Shown here piece by piece: positions 1 through 8,356 of a DNA stretch of 64,000 nucleotides (the stretch's first letter is position 1; the number at the start of each line of letters is the position of its first letter). Source of the stretch: Fusibacillus kribbianus (GTDB lineage Bacteria > Bacillota > Clostridia > Lachnospirales > Lachnospiraceae). The position numbers were made by a program, and so were the translations under genes. Under the pieces are notes generated by a model. It ran no database searches. It had not been told where the DNA came from and saw only the letters and a list, made by a program, of their open reading frames with translations. The stretch is taken from positions 98,792 through 162,791 of the forward strand of contig NZ_JASGBQ010000004.1 of assembly GCF_030053595.1 (NCBI RefSeq). Direction: 5' to 3'.

Positions 1-1013
1 CGTTCTCCTCTCCATCCGGGACACCGTTCTCCAAGGATAAACGGCAGAAATACCGGTACCTTTTTTCCGGGAATCTGTCCCGCCTCCAGCGTATCATAAT
101 CTGCCTTTCCTCCCAGGAATTTTTTCACAAACCAGTCAATGCAACTGCAGGCCCCTGCCACGGCAGCACCGGAAATGTAATGATCAACGCCCCGATAACA
201 CCACAGCTGATGGCCCTTCGGCAGAACAGGCCTTTCTGCCGTCATGCGGATAGCTCCGCTGGTTCCAACAGACATAGTCATTACTCCCTTTCGGTTCGCA
301 TAGCTCCCCACCTGATTCAAGGCTCCGTCCGCATGAGCCGGTACAACAGGAATCCCCGGCCGAATCCCTAACATCTCCGCACCTTCTTTTGTCAAAGGAC
401 GTACATCCTTGTAAGAACAGAGTGTTCCCAGCTGTTCACGCCGGATTCCCAGATAATCCAGGACGAAATCATCATAATCCAGTTTTTGCAGATTCAGAAG
501 ACCTGATCCGCTCTGAGTACAGCATGTCTCCAGGAATTCTCCTGTCAGCCTGAAAAAATTGTAACCGCCCTGAGTAGCCATCCTCTTTCCCGCCAGAGGA
601 AACCCCTGATTTTTCAAATAGGTCAACACATGACGCGGATATGTATTATGAGGCATACAGCCGGTATTTTCATAAAACCGTTCCGTCATTTGACCATCCT
701 TCAGAATTTCATCGCAAACAGGGGCTGTATCCGTAAAATTCCAGGAAAAGGTGGGCGTCACCGGAAGCATATTTTCACTTAAGACCGACAGTCCGTGCCA
801 GGTGCCGCACAAGGCAACAGCTGCGATCTCCCTTCCCCGGGCCAGCTGCTTTCCCAGCGCTGCCGTCAGTTCATAAACGCCTTCCGTATCCGTTCTTCCC
901 TCCTGATTCAAGGCTCCATACGTTTTCTGCACCGCTCCGACAATACCCTTCTCATTATCGTATAACAGGGCCTTCGCTGAGCTGGTGCTGGATTCCAGTG
1001 CAAGTACCAGCAT
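1..1013 (-). CDS. FGGY-family carbohydrate kinase, gluconokinase-like (3' part missing)
   Basis: Leftward reading frame from an ATG at 1013 that stays open to the window edge, so the C-terminal portion is outside. The N-terminus (LVLALESSTSSAKALLYD) is the phosphate-binding start of the FGGY/ASKHA fold, and the last visible residues, GERCPGWRGE, resemble the GERxPGW signature of gluconokinases. Such enzymes phosphorylate a sugar or sugar acid with ATP. It starts one base after the stop of the KDPG aldolase gene, with a GGGGGAATGAG ribosome site inside that gene, so the two are co-translated. The aldolase partner suggests gluconate or a related sugar acid entering the Entner-Doudoroff route. 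The exact substrate is inference; xylulokinase-like activity cannot be excluded. Confidence 0.85.
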   Translation of the reverse strand, partial: MLVLALESSTSSAKALLYDNEKGIVGAVQKTYGALNQEGRTDTEGVYELTAALGKQLARGREIAAVALCGTWHGLSVLSENMLPVTPTFSWNFTDTAPVCDEILKDGQMTERFYENTGCMPHNTYPRHVLTYLKNQGFPLAGKRMATQGGYNFFRLTGEFLETCCTQSGSGLLNLQKLDYDDFVLDYLGIRREQLGTLCSYKDVRPLTKEGAEMLGIRPGIPVVPAHADGALNQVGSYANRKGVMTMSVGTSGAIRMTAERPVLPKGHQLWCYRGVDHYISGAAVAGACSCIDWFVKKFLGGKADYDTLEAGQIPGKKVPVFLPFILGERCPGWRGE

Positions 1014-1014
1014 C

Positions 1015-1668
1015 TCATTCCCCCTTTGCGATAGCCGCAGCTTCCCTTGTCAGCATTTCGATCTGATCAAATTTTCCTTCTTTTATCAGGGCATCTTTCA
1101 CCATCCAGCTTCCGCCGCAGGCAAAGATTTTTGGATAGTCCAGGTACTCACGCAAATTGGCGGCACTGATACCTCCTGTGGGCATAAAACGCACCTGAGG
1201 AAAAGGTCCTGACAAAGCCTGGATAGTTTTCAGGCCTCCGTACTGAGCCGCCGGAAAAAATTTGACCACGTCAAGGCCGTATGATACAGCCGTCATGATC
1301 TCTGTAGGCGTACAGGTGCCGGGGAAAATAGGGATTCCCTCCTTAACCGCATACCGGATTATTTCCTCACTGATACCCGGAGACACCAAAAACCTGGCTC
1401 CCGCAGCTACAGCACGCCTGGCCTGTTCTGTATTTATCACCGTTCCTGCTCCCACCAGAAGCTCCGGGCAGGAAGCAGATATCCTTCGGATAGATTCTTC
1501 TGCTGCCTCTGTCCTGAAAGTCACCTCCGCCACCGGGAGACCTCCTGCACACAAGGATTTCGCCAGAGGCAGGGCATCCTCAGCCCTGTCCAGCTTGACC
1601 ACCGGTACAACCCTGAGGTCTTTGATCCTCTCTCTTACCTCCCATTGTTCTGCTCCATTGACTCCCAT
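1015..1668 (-). CDS. eda: KDPG/KHG aldolase (bifunctional 2-keto-3-deoxy-6-phosphogluconate aldolase)
   Basis: A 217-residue class I aldolase that splits 2-keto-3-deoxy-6-phosphogluconate into pyruvate and glyceraldehyde-3-phosphate in the cytosol. Visible family motifs: VAEVTFRT, VGAGTV, FLVSPG, the PGTCTPTE loop, the Schiff-base lysine in DVVKFFPA, and the phosphate-binding MPTGGIS. I chose the ATG at 1668 because an AAGGAGG sits 8 bp upstream (1677-1683); the longer frame from 1731 adds residues with no family resemblance. Divergent from the IclR regulator and overlapping the kinase's ribosome site downstream, it forms a two-gene catabolic operon probably controlled by that regulator. Confidence 0.93.
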   Translation of the reverse strand: MGVNGAEQWEVRERIKDLRVVPVVKLDRAEDALPLAKSLCAGGLPVAEVTFRTEAAEESIRRISASCPELLVGAGTVINTEQARRAVAAGARFLVSPGISEEIIRYAVKEGIPIFPGTCTPTEIMTAVSYGLDVVKFFPAAQYGGLKTIQALSGPFPQVRFMPTGGISAANLREYLDYPKIFACGGSWMVKDALIKEGKFDQIEMLTREAAAIAKGE

Positions 1669-1735
1669 TTCATGTTCCTCCTTGTTTTTTTCTGTCACTG
1701 CACTCAAACACACTTCCCGGGACTTTACCATTTTC

Positions 1736-1764
1736 TTGCATTCCAGAAGGAAATCAGCTATAAT
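1736..1764 (+). promoter_or_regulatory. Sigma-A promoter of the IclR regulator gene
   Basis: TTGCAT (1736-1741), 17-bp spacer, TATAAT (1759-1764), then 32 bp to the start codon. It lies in the divergent space facing the aldolase/kinase operon, so the regulator may control both directions from here. Confidence 0.75.
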
Positions 1765-1796
1765 TTCTTTAATCTGAAACAGAAAGGTGATGCGCC

Positions 1797-2567
1797 ATGT
1801 CTGAAAACCCGATTCAATCCGCCGAACGTCTTTTTGGCGTGCTGGAAGCCCTGGCCCAGGAAGATTCCATGTCTCTTACAGAATTATCAGAAACTCTCAG
1901 GCTCCATAAAAGCACTGTCCACAGACTGTTAAAGTCTCTCCTCTGCATGGGATACGCAGAGCAGGATCCCCAGACCAGCCACTACCGCCTGACCTATAAA
2001 ATCCTGGCTCTTTCCAGTGCCTGCTATTCTAAAAACCGACTCATCAACCGGGTTCATCCCTATCTTGAATCCCTCAGTGCCCAATGTCATGAGACTGTCC
2101 ACTTCGTCAAAAAATCCGGTCACAGGCTTCTCTATCTGGACAAAGTTGAATCCCATGAATACGTTTACCAGATGTATTCCCGCATCGGCATTTTCAACGA
2201 ACTCTACTGCTGCGCCTCAGGAAAAGCACTTCTTGCAGTCCTGTCCGATGAGCAGATCCGGGAACTTTGGCCTTCTCTCCATGCAGAAGCAAGGACACCT
2301 TACACCATCACATCCCTTGACGCCTTTCTTGCGGAGCTACAGACAGTGCGTGAGAACGGGTATGCCCACGATCGCCAGGAAAGCGAAATGGGTCTCTATT
2401 CCATCGGCGCCGCCATCCCAGACTTCACCGGAGGGACAAACTACGCCGTCAGCATCACCGCCCACATCTCCAGAATCACTGATATCACTCTTACCCGAAA
2501 TATCCAGCTGCTGAAAGAAACTACTTCCGCCCTCTCCCAGGAGCTGGGCTACCAGTCTCTCCGCTGA
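1797..2567 (+). CDS. IclR-family transcriptional regulator
   Basis: 256 residues. The N-terminal winged helix-turn-helix (about residues 8-65, with SLTELSETLRLHKSTVHRLL as the recognition region) is typical IclR, followed by the GAF-like effector domain (FVKKSGHRLLYLDKVES; the CCASGKALLA motif; SIGAAIPD near the C-terminus). IclR proteins usually bind a palindrome near their own promoter and respond to a small acid or sugar metabolite. Divergent position against a KDPG aldolase and sugar kinase suggests a KdgR-like role sensing a keto-deoxy sugar acid; that effector is inference. Ribosome site GAAAGGTG precedes the ATG. Confidence 0.9.
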   Translation: MSENPIQSAERLFGVLEALAQEDSMSLTELSETLRLHKSTVHRLLKSLLCMGYAEQDPQTSHYRLTYKILALSSACYSKNRLINRVHPYLESLSAQCHETVHFVKKSGHRLLYLDKVESHEYVYQMYSRIGIFNELYCCASGKALLAVLSDEQIRELWPSLHAEARTPYTITSLDAFLAELQTVRENGYAHDRQESEMGLYSIGAAIPDFTGGTNYAVSITAHISRITDITLTRNIQLLKETTSALSQELGYQSLR

Positions 2568-2610
2568 AACCGGCTCATGTCACTGGAGAAAAGTGAGTTT
2601 TTCTTTTTAG

Positions 2611-2645
2611 TTTCATAATGTGGAATCAGCTTTCATATTATGAAA
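2611..2645. promoter_or_regulatory. Inverted repeat, possible operator
   Basis: Perfect 9-bp arms TTTCATAAT (2611-2619) and ATTATGAAA (2637-2645) with a 17-bp AT-rich centre, 45 bp past the IclR stop. There is no T-run directly after it, so a protein-binding site is as likely as RNA structure. The arms loosely recall the TGAAAC/GTTTCA boxes of KdgR-type regulators, but no matching copy was seen in the divergent aldolase/IclR space. Confidence 0.35.
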
Positions 2646-2751
2646 TCACAAGATTATCATAACATCGGAAAACTTTCTTGTCAATGAATCCGGGCTGTCA
2701 GACTAATTCCTTCTGTAACTCCCGGCTCAAAATAAACCGACACTAAAAATG

Positions 2752-2779
2752 AAAAAGCCGGCATTTCTGCCGTTTTTTT
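2752..2779 (+). terminator. Rho-independent terminator after the IclR gene
   Basis: CGGCA-TTTC-TGCCG stem-loop flanked by A5 upstream and T7 downstream. It is the only clear terminator in the 351-base gap between the IclR gene and the DUF3783 gene; the rest of the gap holds the inverted repeat at 2611-2645 and the promoter at 2855-2883. Confidence 0.7.
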
Positions 2780-2854
2780 ATGTTTTTTAAGATCCTGCAT
2801 CCCCATGCCCCGGTTATCTCTGCTATCGAAAATGTAATCATTATGCTGCTAGCG

Positions 2855-2883
2855 TTGACTTCACTTCCTTCTAAAGCTAAAAT
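2855..2883 (+). promoter_or_regulatory. Sigma-A promoter of the DUF3783 gene
   Basis: TTGACT (2855-2860), 17-bp spacer, TAAAAT (2878-2883); the start codon follows 35 bp later behind an AAAGGAA ribosome site. Confidence 0.75.
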
Positions 2884-2918
2884 ACAATTAGAATCTGTAA
2901 AGAAAGGAACCCACATCA

Positions 2919-3311
2919 ATGACACCAACCGTACTTCTCTATAATCTTTCCGGCACTGACGCCGGAAGAAAATTAAAACCCGTGCTTCTGAAGCTGCGGA
3001 TCCGCATCCGTATCGTAGAACGGGAAAGTTATCTGGAGACCATCGGACATCTGGCCGGCATCGAAGGGATGGAGGCCTCCGGACAAGAATATAAGGAGGA
3101 AGGCTTTTCTGATCCCATGATGATCATGTGCGGCTTCAGCGGAGAGCTTCTGGATCTGCTTCTTGCCCAGATGAGAAAATCCGCCGTTCCGCTGATTCCC
3201 TTAAAAGCAATGCTTACGCCTCATAACATGTTCTGGAATTCTCTGGCGCTCCATGATGAGCTCACAAAAGAACATGAGGCCATGAAAACAGCCCGCCAAA
3301 ACAAAAAATGA
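2919..3311 (+). CDS. DUF3783-like protein of unknown function
   Basis: 130 residues, soluble, no signal peptide or membrane segment. It begins PTVLLYNLSGTDAGRKL and contains MIMCGFSGELLDLLLAQMRK and IPLKAMLTPHNMFWNSLAL; I recognise this as the small DUF3783-type family common in Clostridia (family recognition by memory, not a search). The C-terminus is lysine-rich. It stands alone between its own promoter and a strong terminator, so it is a single-gene transcript. No function can be assigned. Confidence 0.75.
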   Translation: MTPTVLLYNLSGTDAGRKLKPVLLKLRIRIRIVERESYLETIGHLAGIEGMEASGQEYKEEGFSDPMMIMCGFSGELLDLLLAQMRKSAVPLIPLKAMLTPHNMFWNSLALHDELTKEHEAMKTARQNKK

Positions 3312-3319
3312 TCACAACA

Positions 3320-3368
3320 AAAGAGGGTGCCCCCGGTCATTTCACATGACCTTGGGACACCCTCTTTA
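3320..3368. terminator. Bidirectional terminator between the DUF3783 gene and cstA
   Basis: Long stem: AAGAGGGTGCCCCCGGTCAT pairs with ATGACCTTGGGACACCCTCTT around TTCAC. A-rich and T-rich flanks on both sides allow it to end the rightward DUF3783 transcript and the leftward cstA transcript. Confidence 0.85.
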
Positions 3369-3442
3369 TCATATCACAGGATATTCTTCAAAAATCCATT
3401 ATGACGAAAACGTGATGTACATTTTATGTACTTTTTCAGCAA

Positions 3443-5164
3443 TTAAGCCTTCTCACCCTGCTTCTTGAAGGTACCAATACCCTCAACTACCAGGAAGATA
3501 GCCAGGATTGCCATAGCGGCAGCGAAGAGAAGCTGGAACCAGTCGCCCCATGCTGCAGCAGCGCCTTCTACCATACCGCCGATCAGCTTGATCTTGTTGA
3601 TAACGGTCAGTACCAGGCTGGTCAGGGTAGCAGCCAGCATGAATACCATAGGTATGTAGAACATCTTGTTGTTCTTGCCTGCATTGCCGAGCCATGCAGC
3701 TACAGCCATCAGAGCGATACCTGCAAGCAGCTGGTTTGCAGCACCGAACAGACCCCAGATCTGAGACAGACTCAAAGCACCAAGGATACTTCCGATCAGT
3801 ACCATGGAAACGGTACCGAACAGAGGATGTGCAAGCACCTTGCGGATTCCGCTTGCATCCTTCCAGGTTGCCTCATCCTTCTTAAGAACCAGCTCAGAGA
3901 ACATGAAACGGCTCAGACGGGTACCAGTATCCAGAGAGGTCAGTGCGAATACGGAAACAGCCAGAGTAAGCAGTGCGTAGATGGTTCCGTACACGCCGGT
4001 TCCCTCACCGCTGAACATGCTGGCAATACCTGCTGCAAATGCTGCAGAGGGAGAACCAAAACCACCCTCGGTGAACTTATTAAATACCATACCTACTGCG
4101 ATCAGGGCAACGATACCAAGCGCAGACTCGATCAGCATGGAGCCGTAACCGATAACCTTTGCATCCTTCTCGCTGGAAAGCTGCTTGGAAGAGGTACCGG
4201 TTGCGATCAGGCTGTGGAAACCGGAGCAGGCACCGCAGGCTACGGTGATGAACAGGGTCGGGAACAGATAGCTTCCGGCCTTGGGAGACCAACCGGTAAA
4301 TGCGGGAATGCTGAAGGTAACGCTTCCGGTAAATGCGGAAACAATGATACCAATAACTGCCAGGATCATCATTGCGTAAAGCAGGAAACTGGACAGATAG
4401 TCACGGGGCTGAAGCAGGATCCATACCGGGATCAGGGAAGCGATACACAGATATACACCGATAAATACGATCCATGCGGTACGGCTCATGGCAAAGCCAA
4501 AGTTCAGACCAAGTGCAACGATAACAACAATGCCGATGACACCGATGATGGTAGCAGGCACAGTCTTAACACCAAAGCGATGGGTCAGAATACCGTAAAT
4601 GATAGCCAACAGGATGAACAGTACAGAAATCATGGCTGTTGTCTGGTTTCCGGTAGGATTGCTGGTGATACCGAAGGTCACATCTGCGTCAGCAGCGGTA
4701 AAGAAGGTACCTGCCACTACGTTTACAAAAGATGCGATAACCAGGATCAAAACCAGCAGGGCGAAGATGATAAACAGCTTCTGTGCTCTGCGGCCCATGG
4801 AATCCTTAATGATCTCACCTACAGATTTGCCCTCATGGCGAATGGAAGCAAACAGAGAACCGAAGTCCTGCAGACCGCCGAAGAAGATACCACCGATTAC
4901 ACACCAGAGGAATACGGGAACCCATCCGAAGATAGATGCCTGGATCGGTCCGTTAATGGGACCGGCACCTGCGATGGAGGAAAAATGGTGGCCCATCAGT
5001 ACAGCTGCGGGAGCTGCAACGTAGTCAACGCCATCTTCCATCTCAATTGCGGGAGTTTTTCTCTTAGGGTCAATGCCCCACTGTTTGCACAGCCAGTTAC
5101 CATAGAAAATGTAACCGATAACCAGCAGTACGATTGCAACGAGAATGATAAGTAATGCTGTCAT
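3443..5164 (-). CDS. cstA: Carbon starvation protein A, pyruvate/peptide transporter
   Basis: 573 residues of almost continuous hydrophobic segments (roughly 14-16 membrane helices). Family signatures: EDGVDYVAAP followed by GHHFSSIAGAGPINGPI (about residues 42-74), WCVIGGIFFGGLQDFGSLF, and CGACSGFHSLIATGTSSKQL. CstA proteins are inner-membrane carriers first linked to peptide use under carbon starvation and later shown in enterobacteria to import pyruvate. The size is that of the shorter Firmicutes CstA. ATG at 5164 is preceded by AAAGGAGAAAAAG. Two small unknown genes lie upstream on the same strand, 27 bp away, probably in the same transcript. Confidence 0.95.
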   Translation of the reverse strand: MTALLIILVAIVLLVIGYIFYGNWLCKQWGIDPKRKTPAIEMEDGVDYVAAPAAVLMGHHFSSIAGAGPINGPIQASIFGWVPVFLWCVIGGIFFGGLQDFGSLFASIRHEGKSVGEIIKDSMGRRAQKLFIIFALLVLILVIASFVNVVAGTFFTAADADVTFGITSNPTGNQTTAMISVLFILLAIIYGILTHRFGVKTVPATIIGVIGIVVIVALGLNFGFAMSRTAWIVFIGVYLCIASLIPVWILLQPRDYLSSFLLYAMMILAVIGIIVSAFTGSVTFSIPAFTGWSPKAGSYLFPTLFITVACGACSGFHSLIATGTSSKQLSSEKDAKVIGYGSMLIESALGIVALIAVGMVFNKFTEGGFGSPSAAFAAGIASMFSGEGTGVYGTIYALLTLAVSVFALTSLDTGTRLSRFMFSELVLKKDEATWKDASGIRKVLAHPLFGTVSMVLIGSILGALSLSQIWGLFGAANQLLAGIALMAVAAWLGNAGKNNKMFYIPMVFMLAATLTSLVLTVINKIKLIGGMVEGAAAAWGDWFQLLFAAAMAILAIFLVVEGIGTFKKQGEKA

Positions 5165-5191
5165 TGTCTTTTTCTCCTTTTTCTAAGAATA

Positions 5192-5689
5192 TTACTGCTT
5201 GAATATATTGCTGAAAAGCTTCTTCAGGTTCTGTCCCTGGCGGTTGTGGGCGATCCTTCCTGTTGAAAGCTCTATGGCAATCAGACGATACTGGCTCCAG
5301 CCGTAAAGGCTGAGGCGATAGCTTTTATAATGCCGCTGCTTTTTGATAACCGGAAACAGGCTTTCCTCGATCTTATCTGCGAGAATGATCAGGAGCACAT
5401 CCGTGCTTTTATGTCCCTCTCCCGGCTGTACCCGGGACAATCCCTCTGTCCATGCCCTTTCATCCAGCTCCTCAAAGCGTTTCCTGTCAAGACTGTCCTC
5501 AACTGCAAAAAAGGCATATTCCTTTGATTCCGACTCAAAAAGCTTGGCACTCTTCACCAGAAAATAATGCTCATCATGGGTTCGGAATTCGGCTTCCGCC
5601 GCGAAGGGTTCTGTGACATCCTCCTGTTTAATGTTGTAGTATCGCTTAAAAGAAAGAAGAACCTTTTCCAGGGCTTCCGATTTGGTCAT
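5192..5689 (-). CDS. Unknown cytoplasmic protein upstream of cstA
   Basis: 165 residues, charged and soluble; not recognised. Visible features: a helical N-terminus (TKSEALEKVLLSFKRYY), a central acidic/aromatic part (HDEHYFLVKSAKLFESESKEYAFFAVED), then HYKSYRLSLYGWSQYRLIAIELS and a basic C-terminus. The ATG at 5689 has AGGAGGACTGAG immediately upstream, so the 16-residue longer frame from 5737 is rejected. It starts 1 bp after the stop of the neighbouring unknown gene and ends 27 bp before cstA, so the three look like an operon. A role tied to CstA is inferred only from position. Confidence 0.8.
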   Translation of the reverse strand: MTKSEALEKVLLSFKRYYNIKQEDVTEPFAAEAEFRTHDEHYFLVKSAKLFESESKEYAFFAVEDSLDRKRFEELDERAWTEGLSRVQPGEGHKSTDVLLIILADKIEESLFPVIKKQRHYKSYRLSLYGWSQYRLIAIELSTGRIAHNRQGQNLKKLFSNIFKQ

Positions 5690-5690
5690 C

Positions 5691-6071
5691 TCAGTCCTCC
5701 TGTTTCTCTTCCGATTTTGCCGGCAGACTGAAATCAACCTCCGGAAGCTTCTCCTTCAGCACATCGATCAGCACCTTGGCTGCCTTTGTACCGGGAAGCT
5801 GTACCTGAGCGATCTCACCGGCGTCGCCGCAGATCACCAGATTCTCAACAGGCAGATCTCCCTTGCCGCAGCAAAGCTTGGCAGGAACAAGGAGAACCCT
5901 GCGGAAACACCGTCGGATATCCCCGTAGGGAATATAATAATTTTTCAGCTTGCGTCTGATAAACAGACAGCTTTCCCCTACTTTCAAAACACCAATTTCC
6001 CGTGCGGCCGCATAATCAGCTTCAAGCGCAGCCTTATCCGTCAATTCCGTAGTAAGCGCATAAAATTTCAT
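5691..6071 (-). CDS. Unknown small protein, first gene of the cstA operon
   Basis: 126 residues; not recognised with certainty. The strand-rich pattern with FIRRKLKNYYIPYGDIRRCFRRV and a long C-terminal helix (AAKVLIDVLKEKLPEVDF) recalls bacterial PH-like domains, but this is a weak impression. No signal peptide or membrane segment. ATG at 6071 is preceded by AGGAGGAGCCC. The 3' end carries the ribosome site for the next gene, so translation is coupled. The AT-rich 233-bp space before pgeF should hold the operon's promoter. Confidence 0.78.
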   Translation of the reverse strand: MKFYALTTELTDKAALEADYAAAREIGVLKVGESCLFIRRKLKNYYIPYGDIRRCFRRVLLVPAKLCCGKGDLPVENLVICGDAGEIAQVQLPGTKAAKVLIDVLKEKLPEVDFSLPAKSEEKQED

Positions 6072-6186
6072 GGGCTCCTCCTTGTCGATATTTGGTTAAT
6101 TCTTAAATCTTTCTAAAAAAATCATAATTATTTTATCACTACCATACCTAAAACACAAGAGTAATTATACCTTTTTAGTATCATTT

Positions 6187-6234
6187 AAAAAAAAAAATTT
6201 CATGGCGCCCTTCTTTGAGGAAGCGCCATGAAAT
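6187..6234 (-). terminator. Terminator of the ylxM-to-pgeF gene block
   Basis: Stem TTTCATGGCGC/GCGCCATGAAA around CCTTCTTTGAGGAA; read leftward it is followed by a run of T (A11 on the plus strand, 6187-6197). It lies 70 bp past the pgeF stop. Confidence 0.85.
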
Positions 6235-6304
6235 ACTTATTTTTCTTTCGTCTTTTTTCTGCTTTATTTTCGATTCTTCACTTTATCAGGCAGCAGGCTC
6301 CGAC

Positions 6305-7162
6305 TCAACCGGAACACAAACAGAGAAAAGCCGCCAGATTTCCTCTTTTACCTCCGGATGCCCTGTGGGAAAACAGCAGGGTCGGATTGCAGCAGGTGCA
6401 AAGATCCGTTACCGCCAGATGCTCCTCCCTCACTCCCGCCTCCAGAAGGATCTGGCGGTTGGCTTGCCACAGATCCAATTGAAATTTCCCATTGGGTTTT
6501 TCATCAAGAAGCAGCTCTGCCTTTTCTCCAAAGGCCTGACGAAACTCCAGCGCCACGTCAAGGCTCACCTCATAGCAGTCCCGGCAGATGCTTGGTCCCA
6601 CACAGGCAAGAACCTGATCCGGCTTCGTTCCATACTCTTCTGCCATCCGGTTCAGGGTATGTAGCCCCATCCGGTTCACTGTCCCTCTCCATCCGGAATG
6701 GGAAAGTCCGATGGCCCTGTTGACCGGATCCACAAAATACAGCGGCACACAGTCAGCATAAAAGGTCACCAGAGGAAGATTTTCCACGTTTGTCACAAGA
6801 CCGTCCACATCCGTATACGGCAGAGGACGCACAATTCCGTTTCCCGCGTCAGCCTCCGTCACCACTCTCACATTGGTGGTATGGGTCTGCTTCGACAGGA
6901 CCATTCGTTCCATGGGCATGTCAAGAGCCGCCGCCATCCGCCGGTAATTTTCCATGACCCGTTCCCTCTCATCTCCTCTGGAAAAGCCCAGATTCATGGA
7001 AGCACAGTCACCTTCACTGACTCCTCCCATACGGGTGGAAAAGCCCTGCTTCACAAAATCGCATGCTTCCAGCAGTCCAAAGCTCAAAAAAGGAACTCCG
7101 TTTTTCTCCCGGCAGACAAGCCCGTCTCTTGTCTTTCCTCTCCGTTTCCATAAAATATCCAT
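6305..7162 (-). CDS. pgeF: Peptidoglycan editing factor / YfiH-type polyphenol oxidase-like protein
   Basis: 285 residues of the laccase-domain (YfiH/YlmD) family. Zinc-ligand motifs are intact: LSKQTHTTNVR, FYADCVPLYF, GLSHSGWRGTV, and GPSICRDCYEV; the C-terminus has LCTCCNPTLLFSHRASGGKRGN, also typical. In E. coli the homologue removes wrongly incorporated L-Ser from cell-wall precursors, and related enzymes act on purine nucleosides; the substrate here is not known. ATG at 7162 has GGGAGAAATC upstream. It is the last gene of the long leftward translation/secretion block and is followed by a terminator. Confidence 0.92.
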   Translation of the reverse strand: MDILWKRRGKTRDGLVCREKNGVPFLSFGLLEACDFVKQGFSTRMGGVSEGDCASMNLGFSRGDERERVMENYRRMAAALDMPMERMVLSKQTHTTNVRVVTEADAGNGIVRPLPYTDVDGLVTNVENLPLVTFYADCVPLYFVDPVNRAIGLSHSGWRGTVNRMGLHTLNRMAEEYGTKPDQVLACVGPSICRDCYEVSLDVALEFRQAFGEKAELLLDEKPNGKFQLDLWQANRQILLEAGVREEHLAVTDLCTCCNPTLLFSHRASGGKRGNLAAFLCLCSG

Positions 7163-7174
7163 GATTTCTCCCGT

Positions 7175-7543
7175 TTATCTGATAAAGTCAAAGGCGTTCT
7201 CCACATGTCTCAGAGTGCCGTCTCCATAGACAGCAATCACGTCAAAGCGGCAGGGCCGGTCTGCTCCGTATCGGTTCTTCATGTAATAATACAGGGCGGC
7301 GCGGCATATCTTTTTTTGCTTCTGGATATCCACCGCCTCAGCCGGATCCCCGTACCGCTCTGTGCTCCGGTACTTCACCTCGCACATCACAAGCATTCCG
7401 TCCCGCTCAGCGATCAGATCGATCTCACTGCTGGGTGCCCGGAAATTCTGCTCCCGTATGACATATCCTTTGTTTCTGAGGTATCCGGCAGCCAGTTCCT
7501 CATATTTTCTTCCGGCTTCCCGATTATTTCTTTTTTCCGCCAC
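7175..7543 (-). CDS. yraN: YraN/UPF0102-family nuclease-like protein
   Basis: About 122 residues. The restriction-nuclease-like fold is recognisable from NNREAGRKYEELAAGYLRNKGY, then SSEIDLIAERDGMLVMCEVKYRS (the E..D..E-x-K catalytic pattern) and KICRAALYYYMKN. Family members lie next to rnhB in many Firmicutes, as here; their biological role is still unclear. The longest frame starts with TTG at 7570 without a ribosome site; I prefer the GTG at 7543, which has AAGGAG about 12 bp upstream, though neither choice is certain. Confidence 0.88.
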   Translation of the reverse strand: MAEKRNNREAGRKYEELAAGYLRNKGYVIREQNFRAPSSEIDLIAERDGMLVMCEVKYRSTERYGDPAEAVDIQKQKKICRAALYYYMKNRYGADRPCRFDVIAVYGDGTLRHVENAFDFIR

Positions 7544-7588
7544 CTGTTTCGTGTACTCCTTATCTGCCAAAAGATTTGTCCATTTTTC

Positions 7589-8347
7589 TCAAAGAAGATT
7601 CTTCAGAAAAGTCCTTCTGTGGATGGGTGATATCCCATGCTTCCGGATCGCTGCGATATGGTCGGCCGAACCGTAGCCCTTGTGGCCGGCAAAGCCGTAC
7701 TCCGGATAAAGCCTGTCATATTCTCTCATCATTCTGTCCCTGGTCACCTTGGCCACAATGCTGGCTGCTGCGATGGAAAGGCTCTTTGCATCTCCTTTGA
7801 TAATCGGCACCTGACGAATGGTGCCTGGAAGTCCCGGTATGGTCACCGCATCATTGAGGCAGACATCAGGAACAGCTGAAAGCTTTGACACAGCCTCCCT
7901 CATGGCCTCGTAGGTAGCCTGGAGGATATTGATCTCGTCAATGCGTCCGGGGCCCACAATGCCCACTCCTACGCTGACAGCCTGATCCATGATCTCATCG
8001 TAAAGCTCCTCCCTTTTTTTCTCGGAGAGCTTTTTGGAATCATTGACATAGAGGATGCGGCAGTCCTCCGGCAAAATCACTGCGGCGGCTGCCACAGGTC
8101 CCGCCAGCGGTCCCCGTCCGGCCTCATCGATCCCGCAGATCACGCCAAAGGCCCTGTTTTCCTTTTCGTAAGAGGTCATTGCCTCCAGACGGGCATATTC
8201 CGCCTCCAGAGCTTTCTGTTTCTTCTCAAAGGCTTCCAGTATCTTTTTCACGCCTGCACGGCTGTCATTTCTATATAATTCAAGCAATGCGGGTAATTCC
8301 GCATTGCCTGCCTGACTGAGCTTATATTTTATCTCCTGTACTGTCAT
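7589..8347 (-). CDS. rnhB: Ribonuclease HII
   Basis: 252 residues. Removes ribonucleotides and RNA primers from RNA-DNA hybrids. Catalytic acidic residues are visible in GVICGIDEAGRGPLAGPV (DE pair) and VNDSKKLSEKKREELYDEI; SIAAASIVAKVTRDRMM and GFAGHKGYG complete the family. An N-terminal extension of about 70 residues before the RNase H core (ELPALLELYRNDSRAGVKKI) is usual for Firmicutes RNase HII. ATG at 8347 has AAGGAGATATC in front. Ends 46 bp before the yraN frame and starts 10 bp after the lepB stop. Confidence 0.97.
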   Translation of the reverse strand: MTVQEIKYKLSQAGNAELPALLELYRNDSRAGVKKILEAFEKKQKALEAEYARLEAMTSYEKENRAFGVICGIDEAGRGPLAGPVAAAAVILPEDCRILYVNDSKKLSEKKREELYDEIMDQAVSVGVGIVGPGRIDEINILQATYEAMREAVSKLSAVPDVCLNDAVTIPGLPGTIRQVPIIKGDAKSLSIAAASIVAKVTRDRMMREYDRLYPEYGFAGHKGYGSADHIAAIRKHGISPIHRRTFLKNLL

Positions 8348-8356
8348 GATATCTCC

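Noticed and set aside
1669..1731. Longer N-terminus for KDPG aldolase
   Set aside because: The extra residues do not match the family, and AAGGAGG is placed correctly for the ATG at 1668.
3827..5155. 442-codon rightward frame opposite cstA
   Set aside because: Antisense shadow: Gly/Asn/Gln/Cys-rich, no ribosome site, no family features, while cstA on the other strand is clear.
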